A stretch of 64,000 bases of DNA from Diphasiastrum complanatum. Its lineage: Eukaryota; Streptophyta; Lycopodiopsida; Lycopodiales; Lycopodiaceae. A program made the translations under genes and the position numbers. Positions 42,858 through 55,300 of this stretch are shown one piece after another; position 1 is the first letter of the stretch; the number at the start of each line of letters is the position of its first letter. Location: NCBI GenBank assembly GCA_029204225.1, contig CM055096.1:36388954-36452953 (forward strand), read 5' to 3'. A model generated the notes under the pieces. It searched no databases. It saw nothing but the letters and a program-made list of their open reading frames with translations, and had not been told where the DNA came from.

Positions 42858-43312
42858 GATATAGATTCTGCCACTGCCATAATGCTGGTGGTTTTTGTAT
42901 CAATCACTTTGCATAGGTCATTAGCAAATGACACTTTCATGCCATCATCAATTATCTTGGCTACAGAAAGCAAATCTTTCTTTATTGATGGAACAAAGAG
43001 TGCGTCCTCAAGGACTTTTATGCCTTTAATAGTTTTCAGATTGATGTTGCCTAGACCAATAACTCTGTTTCTGTTTCCATCACCTAAGATTACATGTCTT
43101 TGGTCATTCGTGTATTGGAAGTTGGACAGTAAACTTCTATCTAAAATAATATGTGAAGTAGCGCTTGAGTCTAGTACAACATCAATGTCTCTGTTAGAAG
43201 ATATATAACAAGAGTCATCAGTACAAATAAAGGCTGAAGTTCTCCCTCTTAGTTCTCCATCTTTGGAGCATTCTGCATAATCTTCTTGTGCTTCTTCTTC
43301 TTGTTCCTTTAC

Positions 43313-43576
43313 TGTTAGAAGTCAATGATAATCTTCATTGTTACACTTCCTAGTTACTGTTTACGATGTACTTTATTACTAGCTGTAACTAGCCGTAGGC
43401 TAGTCTAGTAGTCTACTCCTAGGTTCTCCCTCTCTATTAGGGTTCAGGGTTTATATGTACATTTTACATTCAGTAAGTGTTAGTGTGATAGAGTGATATT
43501 GTGTGTTCTTCTTCCGCCTCCCTACTTGGTGATTGCTTATGGTGAATGCTTGATGTTGCATATCTGATTCTTGACA
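43313..43576 (+). repeat. Copia 5' LTR, 264 bp
   Basis: TGT...ACA ends next to a Met-tRNA primer site. No partner LTR is seen. Confidence 0.75.
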
Positions 43577-44149
43577 TGGTATCAGCGTGCCCTGATCAGT
43601 GGATACAACTTGTCACAGGCTCCGCAACGAAGTGAGAAAGTCCTTCACGAGAGGTGAAAGCTTGGAGAGATAAAAACGGCTGGAAGAAATCCTTCTTTGG
43701 TGTATTTTGCAGGTTTGGAGCTCAGAATCATCAGTGGGGAACGAAGACACAGTCCCGAAGGCATCAGAAAGGCCAGGGCAACATCAAAGAAGTTGAAAAT
43801 CTGTTGAGTGGGAAAATTTTTACAATACTTCCTAGTTGTTGTGAAAAGCACAGTTCCGGAGGCATCCAAAAGTCCAGGGTAGCATCAGACAGATTGAAAT
43901 TGAGTGGGGGAGATTCTTACAATACTTCCTAGTTGTTGTGGAAAGTGCCATTTGTGTGAGAGGTTTGCCAAGAAATCTCTCATTTGTCTGTTTGGAGTAC
44001 CACAAATCACACTAGATAGTGTCTAGTACTGTCATTCAGAGTTAGGAAGTTTCATACTTTTCACATTACTGATCTCTGTCTTTTGAACGATCACTCGTTT
44101 CGAAATCTAGAATATTCCCTCTGGAAGTTCTTATATTCTTTTTTTTTTC

Positions 44150-44388
44150 CGTACCAATATCGGATCCAAGCGCGCTAGCTGAAGAGAAACCCGAGCAGTC
44201 GTACATCCGCGCTCCAGTCCGAAATTGTCCGTACCGATATCGGATCCAAGCGCACGAGCTAAAGAAAATTCTGAGCAGTTGTACATTCGCGCTCCAGTCC
44301 AATATCGCATGCTCCAATATCGGATCCATGCGCACGAGTTAAAGAGGATCCTGAGCAGCCGTACTTCCGCGCTCCATTCCGATATCAG
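44150..44388 (+). repeat. Tandem repeat in the copia leader, 3 x ~80 bp
   Basis: Units begin at 44150, 44230 and 44310 with cgtaccaatatcggatcc, cgtaccgatatcggatcc and gctccaatatcggatcc; each also carries gagcag(t/c)cgtac and ccgcgctcca. The repeat ends 70 bp before the gag ATG, a position where cis packaging or expression signals may lie. Confidence 0.75.
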
Positions 44389-44458
44389 GTGTATAACCAG
44401 AAAAATATACAGTTCTGTGGTGTGATAAATTACTTGATCCGAACTCATCTGTTCAGTA

Positions 44459-45442
44459 ATGGCAACTCTAAGCGAGAGTGTTCTCAATGAGTCAAGCAAA
44501 TTGGAAGGAGCCGACAACTATGCAGTTTGGAAATTCAAACTGAAAAACATTTTGATGGAAAAAGAGCTATGGGAGATCGTGACAGGTGAAGAGACAAGGC
44601 CAGTGATTGAAGAAGATCAGTGGGCATTTGACAGGATAAAACGGAAAGCACAAAATGTCATCAACTCATCAGTTAGAGATGCAATTATTCCCTACATTTC
44701 AGATTCAGAAGGACCAAAAGAAGCATGGGATACGTTGAAGGCATTGTTTGAGACCACAAACACATCTCGAGTGCTATTTCTGAAGACGAAGCTGCACACG
44801 TTGCGGATGATTGATGGTGCAACTGTTGCTGATCACCTACTGAAGATCAAAGAGATTCGTGACCAACTAGCAGCAGTTGGAGAGCGAGTACAGGATCGTG
44901 AGATCGTGCAGTTGACATTGAATAGTTTGAGTGAGTCACATCAAATGTTTGTGACAAGTATAGCCACACGAGAAAATCTTCCAACCTATGAAGAGTTAGG
45001 TGGATTGCTTTTGCAGGAAGAACAACGTCAAGAGAACTTGAGTCATCGCAACAGGGGATTCAATCAAGCTCTTGCAGTGAGAGGACGTGTTGGCAGATTT
45101 CGTGGAAGACACCAATCAAGAGGTGGAAAGTCATATCATGGATCGTTTCAATAATTTCAAGAACAATCCAATGATGGCCCAAATCGAGGCAATCGAAATC
45201 AAGGCCGAGGTCAAGGACGCGGCTATTCCAAGCAAAATAAACCTGGAAATTGTAGGTATTGCAACAAACCTGGCCATTGGGAGCGTGAATGCTTCAAGAA
45301 ACAGAAGGAGATAGAACAAAGAAAAGGCAAATGGCAAGCGGGCAATTATGCTGATCAACATCAATTTGATGATGATTATTATGAACACAATTATGCTGAT
45401 CAACATCAATACGATTGTAAAGATCACCCAAATGAGATCTAA
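44459..45442 (+). pseudogene. Copia Gag, 327 codons with one in-frame stop
   Basis: Starts MATLSESVLNESSKLEGADN and carries the copia Gag core (YAVWKFKLKN, AWDTLKALFETTNTSRVLFL, KLHTLRMIDGATVADHLLKI, REIVQLTLNSLSESHQMFV, LPTYEELGGLLLQEE). A single TAA at 45152-45154 interrupts the frame, which then continues through an R/G/N/Q-rich stretch to a zinc knuckle CRYCNKPGHWEREC and a D/Y/H-rich tail (two NYADQHQ repeats). It stops at 45442. Gag forms the cytoplasmic particle that packages element RNA. A readthrough or single-nucleotide lesion are both possible; the latter is simpler. Confidence 0.85.
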
Positions 45443-45476
45443 TTAGATCCTGTTGCAAAACAACCAAAAGGACACC

Positions 45477-45902
45477 TGTGGAGCAAAACCACCCATCCAA
45501 ACCTAGATCCCTCCTGGAGTTCCCTCCTGGACCTAGCCCCCAAGCCATAGTGAAGAACCTAAGAGAGAGGAGGAGAAACAGGCTCAAGAAACTGAATTTC
45601 CAATAGGAAGATGGGCGAGTTTCCACTAGACTTATTCTCCTCAAGAGAGAGAATATTCCCTTTAGGATCCCCACGCAACCCATATTGAGCTATTGACCTC
45701 CTATTCTTGCATGAAAGCAGTCATTCACTATGCATGTGCTCCTATGTCCAATTATAGGTCTGGGTCCTCATATGATTATTAATTACCTTACAAGCCAAGC
45801 CCGGAATGACGAGGCATAACCAATAACCATATACACCTGGAGTGACCGGCTATCCACGTCAGGAATTATTCCGATTCCCTTGTACAGGACATGGACGTAA
45901 CA
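45477..45902 (-). repeat. LTR of chromovirus-like element G1, 426 bp
   Basis: Begins TGTGGAGCAAAACCACCC and ends GACGTAACA, with TGT...ACA ends, and shares the ordered blocks (tccctcctgga, ctagcccccaagccat, aggac.tgg..gtaaca) with 57747-58179. On the minus strand it follows a polypurine tract (complement of ttcttcccctctt) and a decayed Pol C-terminus. Confidence 0.8.
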
Positions 45903-48900
45903 TTCTTCCCCTCTTAAACCAGTTCTGTCCTCAGAACGAGTAACTAGGGAAAATCCAATTTGTATGCTTTTAACTCTTCCAATGAATCATTATCCTCAAT
46001 TTGACCAACCTACCTAAACAAGCACACAGAGATAGAACAATTTCTCAATTGTTTATCTCTGATCCTGAGTACTCATTCAGGGTCCAAAGGTACATTGAGC
46101 GATAAATCTTCCAAATGGGCAAAATCTTCAATACATCAAACTGTCATCATCATATAAACTAAATTTACATGATACACCGGATGAGCAGTCGACCAAATCA
46201 GAAGATTAAGTTCAAAAGCTAACAAATCAGTCATTTAACTTTCACAATTACCCTGAAAATCAATCTTTAGTCTGACTTCAATATCAAATAAGTATTTAGA
46301 GATGGGATAATTCTCAAATTATCTGTCTCTACACTGAAATACTATATCGACCTTTTAGAAGTACACTAAAAGATAAATTTTTCTATTGGGTTTGATTCTC
46401 TCCAATCTAATAACATCACCTTCATGTACCTCAATCTACATGAATCACTGGGTGAGTCCTCACCTTATATTGGAAATCAATGTTCAAAAGTTAAAGATTC
46501 AAAACAATTATAGTCCAAGACTATCCACAATTACTTGTAGACCTGTCATAAATGCTTCTTGGTACAAAACTCATCCCACCAAAATCTCTTAGGAGATCCA
46601 TCAAGATAAAAATGACTTCAACTCAGTCCTGAGTACCCCAGATACTCTCCTAAGATAAGTGCTTTATCCCTAGCATCACATATGCCAGAAAAAAATCGCA
46701 ACCATTTAATCTTGATAGACTTAAATTGCTCCTAATTAACGGAAGATTTTAGGCTGAAAAACAGTACACAAGCATTCCTTGACTACAATCTGTAAAGGTA
46801 AGCAAATTCCTCATAAGTAAACAATCACTTAATGAAAATGCCTGTGAGATCCAAACAATCTCAAGTTTGTACACAAATTTAGAGTTCAAATAACAAATCT
46901 AAATTTTAACTCCACCAATTGATCAAGAATTACTCATCATCTTAAGAATCATCATATTTCCCATATAATCATCTAATGACCTTTAAGTATCAATTTATGA
47001 TCCGTCAATCATAAACATTTAGAATCTTATGATTCGTCAATCATAATCTATCGGATTCTAAACCCATACTTAATCATTTAGAGATACCGGAGTATATGCA
47101 CAACATACCACTTAGGAAATATAAGAAACATTCTGAAATCTTTTCCACAAGGAAAATTACTAGATTCCAAGAATATTCTTCCATCTCGATTCTTAACCAG
47201 ATTATGAGTTCCAAATTCTACAATCAACCAAGTGATTAAAGACCATTATAACATTTGTCTTTAACAAATAATAAACTTTATACAATCACCTAGAACCACA
47301 TCTAGAGATTATAAAGTTCTGTTGAATTCCAACTGAATTCATTGGTTATCCTTGACATTAGTTAGACTCTGTCATCCAATGTATGTATATGAGCTCACTG
47401 GGATGTAGTCAATAACTTAGGATATTTCTCCTTCAAGAAATATTCTATATTAAGAATCTTCTATATTCTATGCACAGTTCTCATAAATGAATCCAAATGA
47501 CTCACTAATCATGTGACTTACAAGCAATATAGATCGAAATAAACAGTTCCTGGTGAATTCTCTTCACACTGCTTATTTATCCAATTAACTTCTAATCAAG
47601 AGTAATCCAATTACTCAAGTCAGTTGTAAATGATTCAGAAATCTTAAATGTCTAGGTGCAGATCTCAATTATACATGTATAACACCACATTTAGATCTTC
47701 TTCCAAACCATAAATAAGTTAATGAATTATCCTTTCCACAGAAAGAGACATTAACCTGCAAGTAATTGTTCCACACATTACTTGTTCATATGTCTATGCA
47801 CTCTGACTAGTTTAAGTATACGATATAAACTCAGTACATAGGAAACACATAGTAGATCCACAAGATTAAGATGTGCATAAGCAACTTATCCAACTATGTT
47901 TGTATACATAAACATAGGCTATAAACTGACAGATATCCACAATCTGCATATGTTACTCACATAATTCACTGAGAATCTTGCAACTCAGCTATCAAAGAAC
48001 CCTATTTCTCATGAGTAAATAACATATTCGGGAAATCTTTTAAGTGAATAACTCCACATCACAAGTTTTCCAACCATCTGACTCTTCTTAACAAAATTCC
48101 TTCTACCAATCAACCTACAACAGATCTTAGCGTACAAACCAAGATTAGGCTAACTCATACAAACATCTTTGGACATAGAATTAAGATTAAATCTTTATTC
48201 CACTGATCCAATTCATAACAAAATGGTACTTGGTTACAATCAGTGAATCTTAATTTAATCTTTACCATTACTTCCCACATTAATGAATATCACACAGCTC
48301 AATAACCCCAAAACTCATCTAGTTCCAGATTACTCAAAATAATCACTTAGAGAGTTTGTCTATTTCAAACTGGATAGTTCTACCATTGCACACATACAAG
48401 ATTTTTTGTCAAAATCAATTCAATTGGCTGATTCCTCGAAAGACTTATCCCTATCTTTTCTTCCCCCCTTTTAAAAAAGAAATTCCATAATTTTGATTTA
48501 AAAGTTCCCAGGAGACAACGTATAAGATATCAAAGATTCGAAAAAGCCAGTAATGAGTATCCAATACTATTACAAACAGGACTTTTTCCTCAGAATCATA
48601 GAATATCTTATCCCGAATGATAGAAATATTAACTCTCGATAATCAACTATCAAAATAGAGACTAACGTTAGGGTTCAGGAAACCTAAGTTCCGAGCCATA
48701 TTCAAAAATCTCATATGGAAGTACAATTTCATATAATTTAACGATCCTTCAGAACAGAGTTCTACACTGGAAGGAATTATAGGAATCTCAATCCAATTGT
48801 CATGTAATAAGAAATTTTTAAAGAGTAGAGGTCTAATAAAATAGAGAAATAGATGTAAGGGCATCCATATTTTGTAATTAATGAGATACCATAAGGGATT

Positions 48901-50230
48901 GATCTATATCTCATAATTCCCAAAATACCCTTAACAAAAACCAATGGACTCTGTTAGTATTACCATTACAGCAATCCCTAACCATCGGTCTACAGATCAT
49001 TCTACCCAAGAAATCCCCTTTAGAATCACTGATGTCCCATACCACCAGCTTTTCCTCCAAGACTCCTCTGCATCCAGATCTGTTTTGCCCAAAAAGTCAA
49101 AAAAGACGATTTGGCATTCCTATACCCAGATATAGGATCAAATTCACAACCAATCCAGGAGATAGTTCTAACAATTGAAATCTCTCATGCTTCTTTAGTG
49201 TTACTCAAAGAATACCATTTCATATTGTACCCAACATGGACAAACAGAATGTATCATCCAGTACAATAGAATGTATTACTAACCCAAAGAACCATAGATT
49301 TCAACAAAAACCGAATCTCATACTGTCCTAGATATCCAATATCTATTCCAGAATCGGTAAAAAGAACTTAATTCTTTTAACAAGTTAGAACTCTCTTGGT
49401 TGTTACTGTCATTACAGAGAAATACTCTATAACTGAAAAGAATCCAAATTACTAGATTCCTGTATGGAACACCTTCTATCTGCATTACTTTGCAAGATCC
49501 AAATCCAATTGCAAAATAGAGATGGTTCCATAAATGGATTATCAGTCTTGCCACTACTTTTCCCTTAGAATCCTCAAATTCTAATTCACCCTGGGGAAAA
49601 GGAATCCAAATTCCTAGAGGCAGTCTTCTTAAATAATTCCAATTTTATTCTCACTTGCAATTAGTTATACTTCAGGAATTGAATGTAAATTAAATAACTG
49701 GATCACTAAGACCAGCAATCATGTACATATCAGACTTCCACTTTTTTCCCCCCTTCCAAAAATGGTTCCGGTTAACAAAACCCCAAATTTGTACTAGGAA
49801 AAAGTTCAATTTGGTATCGTTAACTTTATCACTATCCCCTTGACAATTTTGATTTGTTCATTAAGTGCCGCACTTAATCCCTGGCAAATCCCCTTATAGA
49901 CCAACATAAAACTGTTCTACTGGATTTACATTATTCTTGGTCCTTATTGATCCTTAAAACTTTTATTAGCTTTTTACTAATCAAATAACTATGTGATCAT
50001 CGGGTTGGACTTACACCGCAGGGTGCCTAATCCCTCTCACTTATTAATTGCTAATAAATGAATAATCTAATTAGGGTTGCCTCAATATCTGCAAACCCTC
50101 CAACAATATCCCCCACCAAAACTGGTGGCGGTCCCATGACACCTCGCGAGATTTATTATTTAGGACTTTGTATAGCTTCAAGCCTAAGCTTTATTAAATG
50201 ATATTGGACTTTTTCTATGAATTCAAGGCG
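45903..50230 (-). mobile_element. Interior of chromovirus-like element G1, non-coding today
   Basis: Next to the LTR the minus strand retains a faint Pol C-terminus (RIRDKQLRNCSISV, then ...LVLRTELV), the chromodomain-end region of chromoviruses. The rest is AT-rich with stops in all frames, yet aligns for over 3 kb with 58180-61150 at an offset near 12.0 kb (for example gatccgtcaatcataaacat at both 47007 and 59016, and gacaacgtataagatatcaa at both 48514 and 60516). The right limit is uncertain. Could be a LARD-like non-autonomous family or two old decayed copies. Confidence 0.6.
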
Positions 50231-50234
50231 CGGC

Positions 50235-50624
50235 TCATTGAAATCTCTGTCGTGTGAAAAAAAAACACTTATTGATCACGGACAACCAATTGTAAGTTGT
50301 CCATGTAACGAATTTCTTATCCCATGAGCCACCCATCATTGCCGCACGATAGTACAGTCTTGCTAATGGTAGATGATCCCGGGACTTTGTCTGATGCCAT
50401 TGGAATATTAGGATCGAAACATAAGGCAGGCAAACAGTTGTCCCAATTGATGCCAAAGTAGCCAAATCTTTAGCAAAAATGGCTGATTGTCTAACCGTAG
50501 GAGCTGGTGAAAATAGATATTCTTGGGCATAGGATTGAAGCGCTTGATGGAAGTCCACTCGATGGAAGTCCATTGATATGTTCCAACTGAACGTCTTATG
50601 GATGATTGGCCAATTCGTACGCAA
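50235..50624 (-). CDS. Unassigned open frame, 129 codons
   Basis: I do not recognise this frame. It has ordinary composition (ISMDFHRVDFHQALQSYAQE, SAIFAKDLATLASIGTT, LPLARLYYRAAMMGGSWD) and no transmembrane or signal segment. It overlaps on the opposite strand the start of the repeat copy at 50618. It may be chance or part of an unrecognised element. Confidence 0.2.
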   Translation of the reverse strand: MRTNWPIIHKTFSWNISMDFHRVDFHQALQSYAQEYLFSPAPTVRQSAIFAKDLATLASIGTTVCLPYVSILIFQWHQTKSRDHLPLARLYYRAAMMGGSWDKKFVTWTTYNWLSVINKCFFFTRQRFQ

Positions 50625-51053
50625 CGAGATAGTTTCACCCCACTCGCCTCCTGCGTCTCGTCGACGTACTCAACAACCACTACCAGCTGCGGAACCGCTT
50701 CCTGCCGCAAGTCACTTTGAACTACCCATCCCCCCATCCTCTGCCACCACCCTCGCCATTGACTCCTCAGTAGTGCCTTCTGTGACAATTGGCTCCACAA
50801 TTCAAGTCGCAGAAGTGCATGCCAGCTCACCCCCACACCCTACAGCCATGTCGCCGGCTACCAAAGGTTCATGGAACCGTTCGATGATTCTAGTCCCATT
50901 GATATAGAAGAACAATTCATCCTGCCACAGAGCCCTGTGCCGTTTAATCCAAACTCCCTTGGAATGGGATTCGAGCAGTTCCTAGACGCCTCACAAACTA
51001 TGGATTCTAGGGGAGCAATGGTCAAACTAGCGTTTTGCCTCCTAGAAGTGTAG
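50618..51053 (+). pseudogene. Copy 2 of the unknown protein-coding repeat
   Basis: Reads RNEIVSPHSPPASRRR, a P/A-rich linker, HFELPIPPSS, SVTIGSTIQVAEV, ASSPPHPTAMSP, then after a one-base shift near 50869, FMEPFDDSSPIDIEEQF, LPQSPVPFNP and GMGFEQFLD, ending at a TAG at 51051. Block order matches 100-515 on the minus strand. The region upstream of RNEIV does not match copy 1. Function unknown. Confidence 0.5.
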
Positions 51054-51601
51054 TAGAAAGGGCACAAACAGATCTTATTTTCAGTAGCTAGTTGAATTTG
51101 CTTTGGTTCTCAGTAATTGTTAATGCTACACAGTTTGGGCTATCAACTCTATGGATGATGATCACTTTTGCAATCATTTCATCGGAGATTTTTAGCGCAA
51201 TGTGCATACAGTTGCGGGCATAAATATTGGGCCATAGAGTTGGGGCATAAATATTGGGGCCTTATTTACGTGCATTTAAACCCCCATTTTTATCTACGGG
51301 GGGGTGTAGGGGGAGCAAGGCCCCCCCGAAGCAAAAAGCGAGGTACAATTGCTCTACAGTTCTCTGTCTTTATCCCACTGGAATCATCTGTGATCGTAAC
51401 GAACAGGCTAGAGTTAGTTTTGAATTTTTATCCTTGACAGAACCCAACATGGATTAATGCACCTAAACTTGACTGAATTGTACCAGAAATGCTCGACAAA
51501 CTACACAATAATAATGCTCCTAATTGGAGCTTTCATCCGATACCCATATTGCCCACAAAAAAAAAAAAACAGAAAACACGTTTCTACCCGAAACCCGAAA
51601 C
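51054..51601. other. No gene seen; G/C-rich hairpin at ~51297-51327
   Basis: The stretch ggggggtgtagggggagcaa followed by ggccccccc can fold as a strong G/C stem; such motifs occur in plant LTRs. Nothing else is recognised. Confidence 0.35.
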
Positions 51602-51784
<183 letters not shown>

Positions 51785-52018
51785 AGAATTAGAATTATTA
51801 TTATTAACGTCTTTTGGTGCCCAGGGGCACATAAGACAAAAGAGAGTACAAAATGTGAGAAGCATTGTCCGCATAAGGACTTATTTACCAATGAAAAGAC
51901 AGTAAAACTAAAACTAAAGTATCGATCTCTCTGTCTCTAAGAGAAAAAGTATCCAAGCTTGACCACCAGCTGGTGAGGGTACAAAGCAAGAGCTTAACCA
52001 CCTGCTCCGCGGAGGAAA

Positions 52019-52376
52019 CTAGCTACGAGCAAGCCGAAAGTAATGAGTGATGGTAGTAGTGGGTCGTGATGTAGGCTGGTGGGAGGCGTATGAAGATCTA
52101 GTAGCACTGGATCGAGCCGAAACTCTCTGTGTCTTCGATCTTCGGACGGGGACGTCAAAATCCGCAACCGAAATATCCACTCTGTCTCGCTTCTGGAAGA
52201 ACTGAGTAATGTGAGCCTGACTGGAATCCATATCTGAGAGCTTAGGTAGAAGTGAAGCTCGTAAAATATACATCTCTCTCAAAAGAAGACCCACGCATCT
52301 AGCATCTGGATACTCGAGGAAGGAGCTCAACGTGAGGGGAATATCTCGGTATAAACAATGGTATCGTCCTCTAATC
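52019..52376 (-). pseudogene. LINE E ORF2 C-terminus, out of frame
   Basis: Continues ORF2 as EIRGRYHCLYRDIPLTLSSF, PDARCVGLLLREMYILRA and an S/T/R-rich tail to a stop at 52019. Other copies read CPAYYEIRGRYHCL; here about eight bases (coding for AYY) are missing at the join, which shifts the frame and creates the stop at 52377. Confidence 0.8.
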
Positions 52377-55300
52377 TCATGGGCAGCGAAAGATGAAATG
52401 AAACTCATCTTCCACCTCTTGAAGAGAACAGAGCTGACATATCCGCTGCAATCTGGGAGTGTCTGTGTATCTACCTGTCTCGATAGCAAGCTGATGAGAA
52501 GAGACTCGAAGCTGTCCTATACGATATCTCAGACCAAAAGATAGCGTCTGTGTAAGATAAACTGGAAGAATAGGCAAGCCCGAAACGTCCAGCCGTAAAA
52601 GATGTGTGCCATAATAATGTAGCTTGACCCTATCTGGATCAGGATGTGACCATATAGTGCGTATGTAGCTCCGGTAGATCTGCTGTCTGATATAAGCATG
52701 GGTTCCATTCGGAAGATCAAGTGCGGATAAACCCCAAGTCTGAAGAAGGGCTGAGACACTGCGATACCAAGAGTGCTTGGCTCCCTGATCCGCAATGGTA
52801 CGAGATGAAGTGAGAGCAGCAACAATGTATCTGGAGGTATCTAGATCTGATACCCTGTGAAGAAAGGTGATGATCTGAAACATAGCACCAACAACTAATG
52901 GAGGAGAAGCAAACTCGGCTAGTATGATATCATGTGGTACTGAGGGCTTAGCCCGGATTATCCTACTGAGCATGAGAATCTGGATACGAGTAAGATCTCT
53001 CCATGTATCGCGTGATAAATCAGGGCACCAAGTCTCAGCCGAATATAGCACAACTGGGGAGACAGTAGCAGAAAATAGTAGGCATCTGGTAGCAGGATCC
53101 TGCACATAATAAGTAGAGCAAAATCTCTCCATATGCACAAGAGCGGTATGCCCCTTGCGGAGCCTGGCGGTGGCTGCTGGTCGAAAAGTGAGTAGCGGAC
53201 CAGAGAAAAGAACTCCCAAATAGGTGTAGGAGGTCACGATCTCAATCGGTAGCCCGTCATAGTAGAAAATCACATCTCTCATATGCTGTCTGTTGGTGTT
53301 AAACACCATAATCTTAGTCTTCTTAAGGTTAACCGTCAATCCCCAACGCTGGCAAAAGTGATGTAAAGCAGAAAGGTGACTTTGTAAACCAGCTGCAGAG
53401 GATGAGAGGAGAACCACATCATCAGCGTACAAGAGAATGGGGATAATAATGTCTGCTAGGGGACAGCCCTCTCCACCTTCCTCGCGAATAATCCGCTCGA
53501 GGTCATCTATATATAGTGCAAAAAGAGTGGGTGATAAGGGGCAACCCTGCTTCACACCAATGGTAGAATGTATCTGTGAGGACCAGCCACTACCATCTCT
53601 GAAACGTGCCAAGACTCGCTCATATAAAGTAATGATCGCAGCAATAGTATCCTCTGAAAAGCCAAGTGAAGATAGTCTCTGGAAAAGAAGATGTCGTGGA
53701 ACAGAGTCAAAAGCTTTGCGAAAATCCACAAAGCAACAGTAAATTCTCTGTTTCCGATGTCGAGCCTCCTCAATAATGCATCTCAAAATGAAGATCTGGT
53801 CTGAAGTAGAATATCCCGGTCTGAAACCAGCTTGACCCATAGCGTGTAAACCCTCAGTCTCAGCAAAAGATCCAGTAACTGTCTGTAGTATAGAGCCATA
53901 TATCTTAGCCAGAGTGTGGCCAATCATAATGGTGCGGTAGTTTCCTACATTCATGGGATCACCTGCCTTGAGGATGGGGTGAAGGATATTAGTACACCAA
54001 GCCGTAGGAAAACCAGAAGTAACAGCTGTGTTAAAAACATGAGCAATGTAAGGGGAGATGAGATGTGCTACGGGCTTTAGGAAGTTTACACTTAAGGAGT
54101 CATAGTCAGTGGCTTTATTTAGTTTGGCATGTTTAATGGCGTTTTCAACCATGTCAGGGGTGAAAAGTGAGCAGTGGTCAGGTCTTGGTGAGAGTGAGGT
54201 AGGAGGAGAGTCCGTGGTATATAACTCCGTGGCATACTCGATCCAGGATTCGATGGCTATGGGGGCCAATGTTGAAGAGTGTCTGGTGAAATGTTTCCAG
54301 AAAAAAGAGGAGGAGGGTGAATCTAAAGAGTTGATCATTTTTTGGCAGAGTGATTGTAGGTACTTGATCTTCTTTGTTCTGGTGGTTCTATGATATTCTT
54401 TCTGGCATTGTTTGAGTGTGGCAGGGGAGTGTGACCTGGCATATGTCACATGATTGTGAAGAGAGCGGCATTCTGCATCATACCATCTGTTGTGAACACT
54501 TCTGTGAGATGATGTCGTTTTGGTGGGGAAGGATGAGGAAGCAGCAGCTAAGAGGGATGTAGAGAGAAAAGTGGCTTGCTGGTCAATTGGTGCCATGAAC
54601 GGGAAGTTAGCGAGTAGTTGGGATAAGATTGTGGTGTAATTAGTGAATCCAGATTGGGTGAAAGGAATACGTTTATGAGTGGGAAGAGAGCAAGAAACTT
54701 GCAAAGAAGAGGTTATGTGACCAAGTGAGATGTGTAAGAGTGAGTGATCGGAAATGGTAGGGGGTGTAATGGAGAAATCAGAAATGTGAGAGATCAAAGC
54801 AGGTGATCCAATAAAGTAGTCGACCACACTATGTCCTCCACCATGAGGATAGCATGTATATGCTGATGAGGAAGGCCACTGTGTGAGGCCATTCAAAATG
54901 GCAAGAGCGTGTGTCTCTGCTAGAGTGATCAACTGCTCCCCGAAAGATGTAGCTGGAGTGTCTGCATCCTGTGATACCCGGTCTAGCCCCATATCCAAAG
55001 GGTAAAGCCTGAGAAGATCCGTAGCTGCATGAAATTCGGTTTGTCTAGAACTTGTGCGGGCGTTGAAATCACCTGCTAGTAAAATGGAACCCTGCTGAGA
55101 AAAGATAGCAATATCATCTGAGAGAGCCTGAAAAGGGTCCCCGCCAAACTCAGCAAACACTGAGGTCTGTGGAGCAAAATAGCATACAACTATATAGATG
55201 TCCTGAGGTAATCCCAATAGTGAGCCAATAATGTGTAACCAAATATAGCGAGCGTATGGATCTTGTTTAACCATCTGAACTGTGGTGTCTTTGTATAAAC

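Larger units (their letters stand above)
40078..43312 (-). mobile_element. Decayed Ty1/copia element (pol)
   Basis: Minus-strand pol in copia order: protease (DVVLDSSATSHI, the DSGAT box with Gly changed to Ser, ~43180), GAG-pre-integrase and integrase (42857-41961), RT (41570-40464), RNase H (40460-40090). A polypurine tract (AAGAGGGAGC) precedes the LTR at 40077. The gag side is cut at 43312 by a second copia element on the + strand. Confidence 0.85.
43313..45476 (+). mobile_element. Ty1/copia 5' part: LTR, leader, gag
   Basis: A 264-bp LTR (43313-43576, TGTTAGAA...TTCTTGACA), primer site tggtatcagcg at 43577, 0.88-kb leader and gag. It inserted into the minus-strand copia at 43312 and is itself cut at 45477 by a chromovirus-like LTR. 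Pol and the 3' LTR are absent from the window. Confidence 0.85.
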
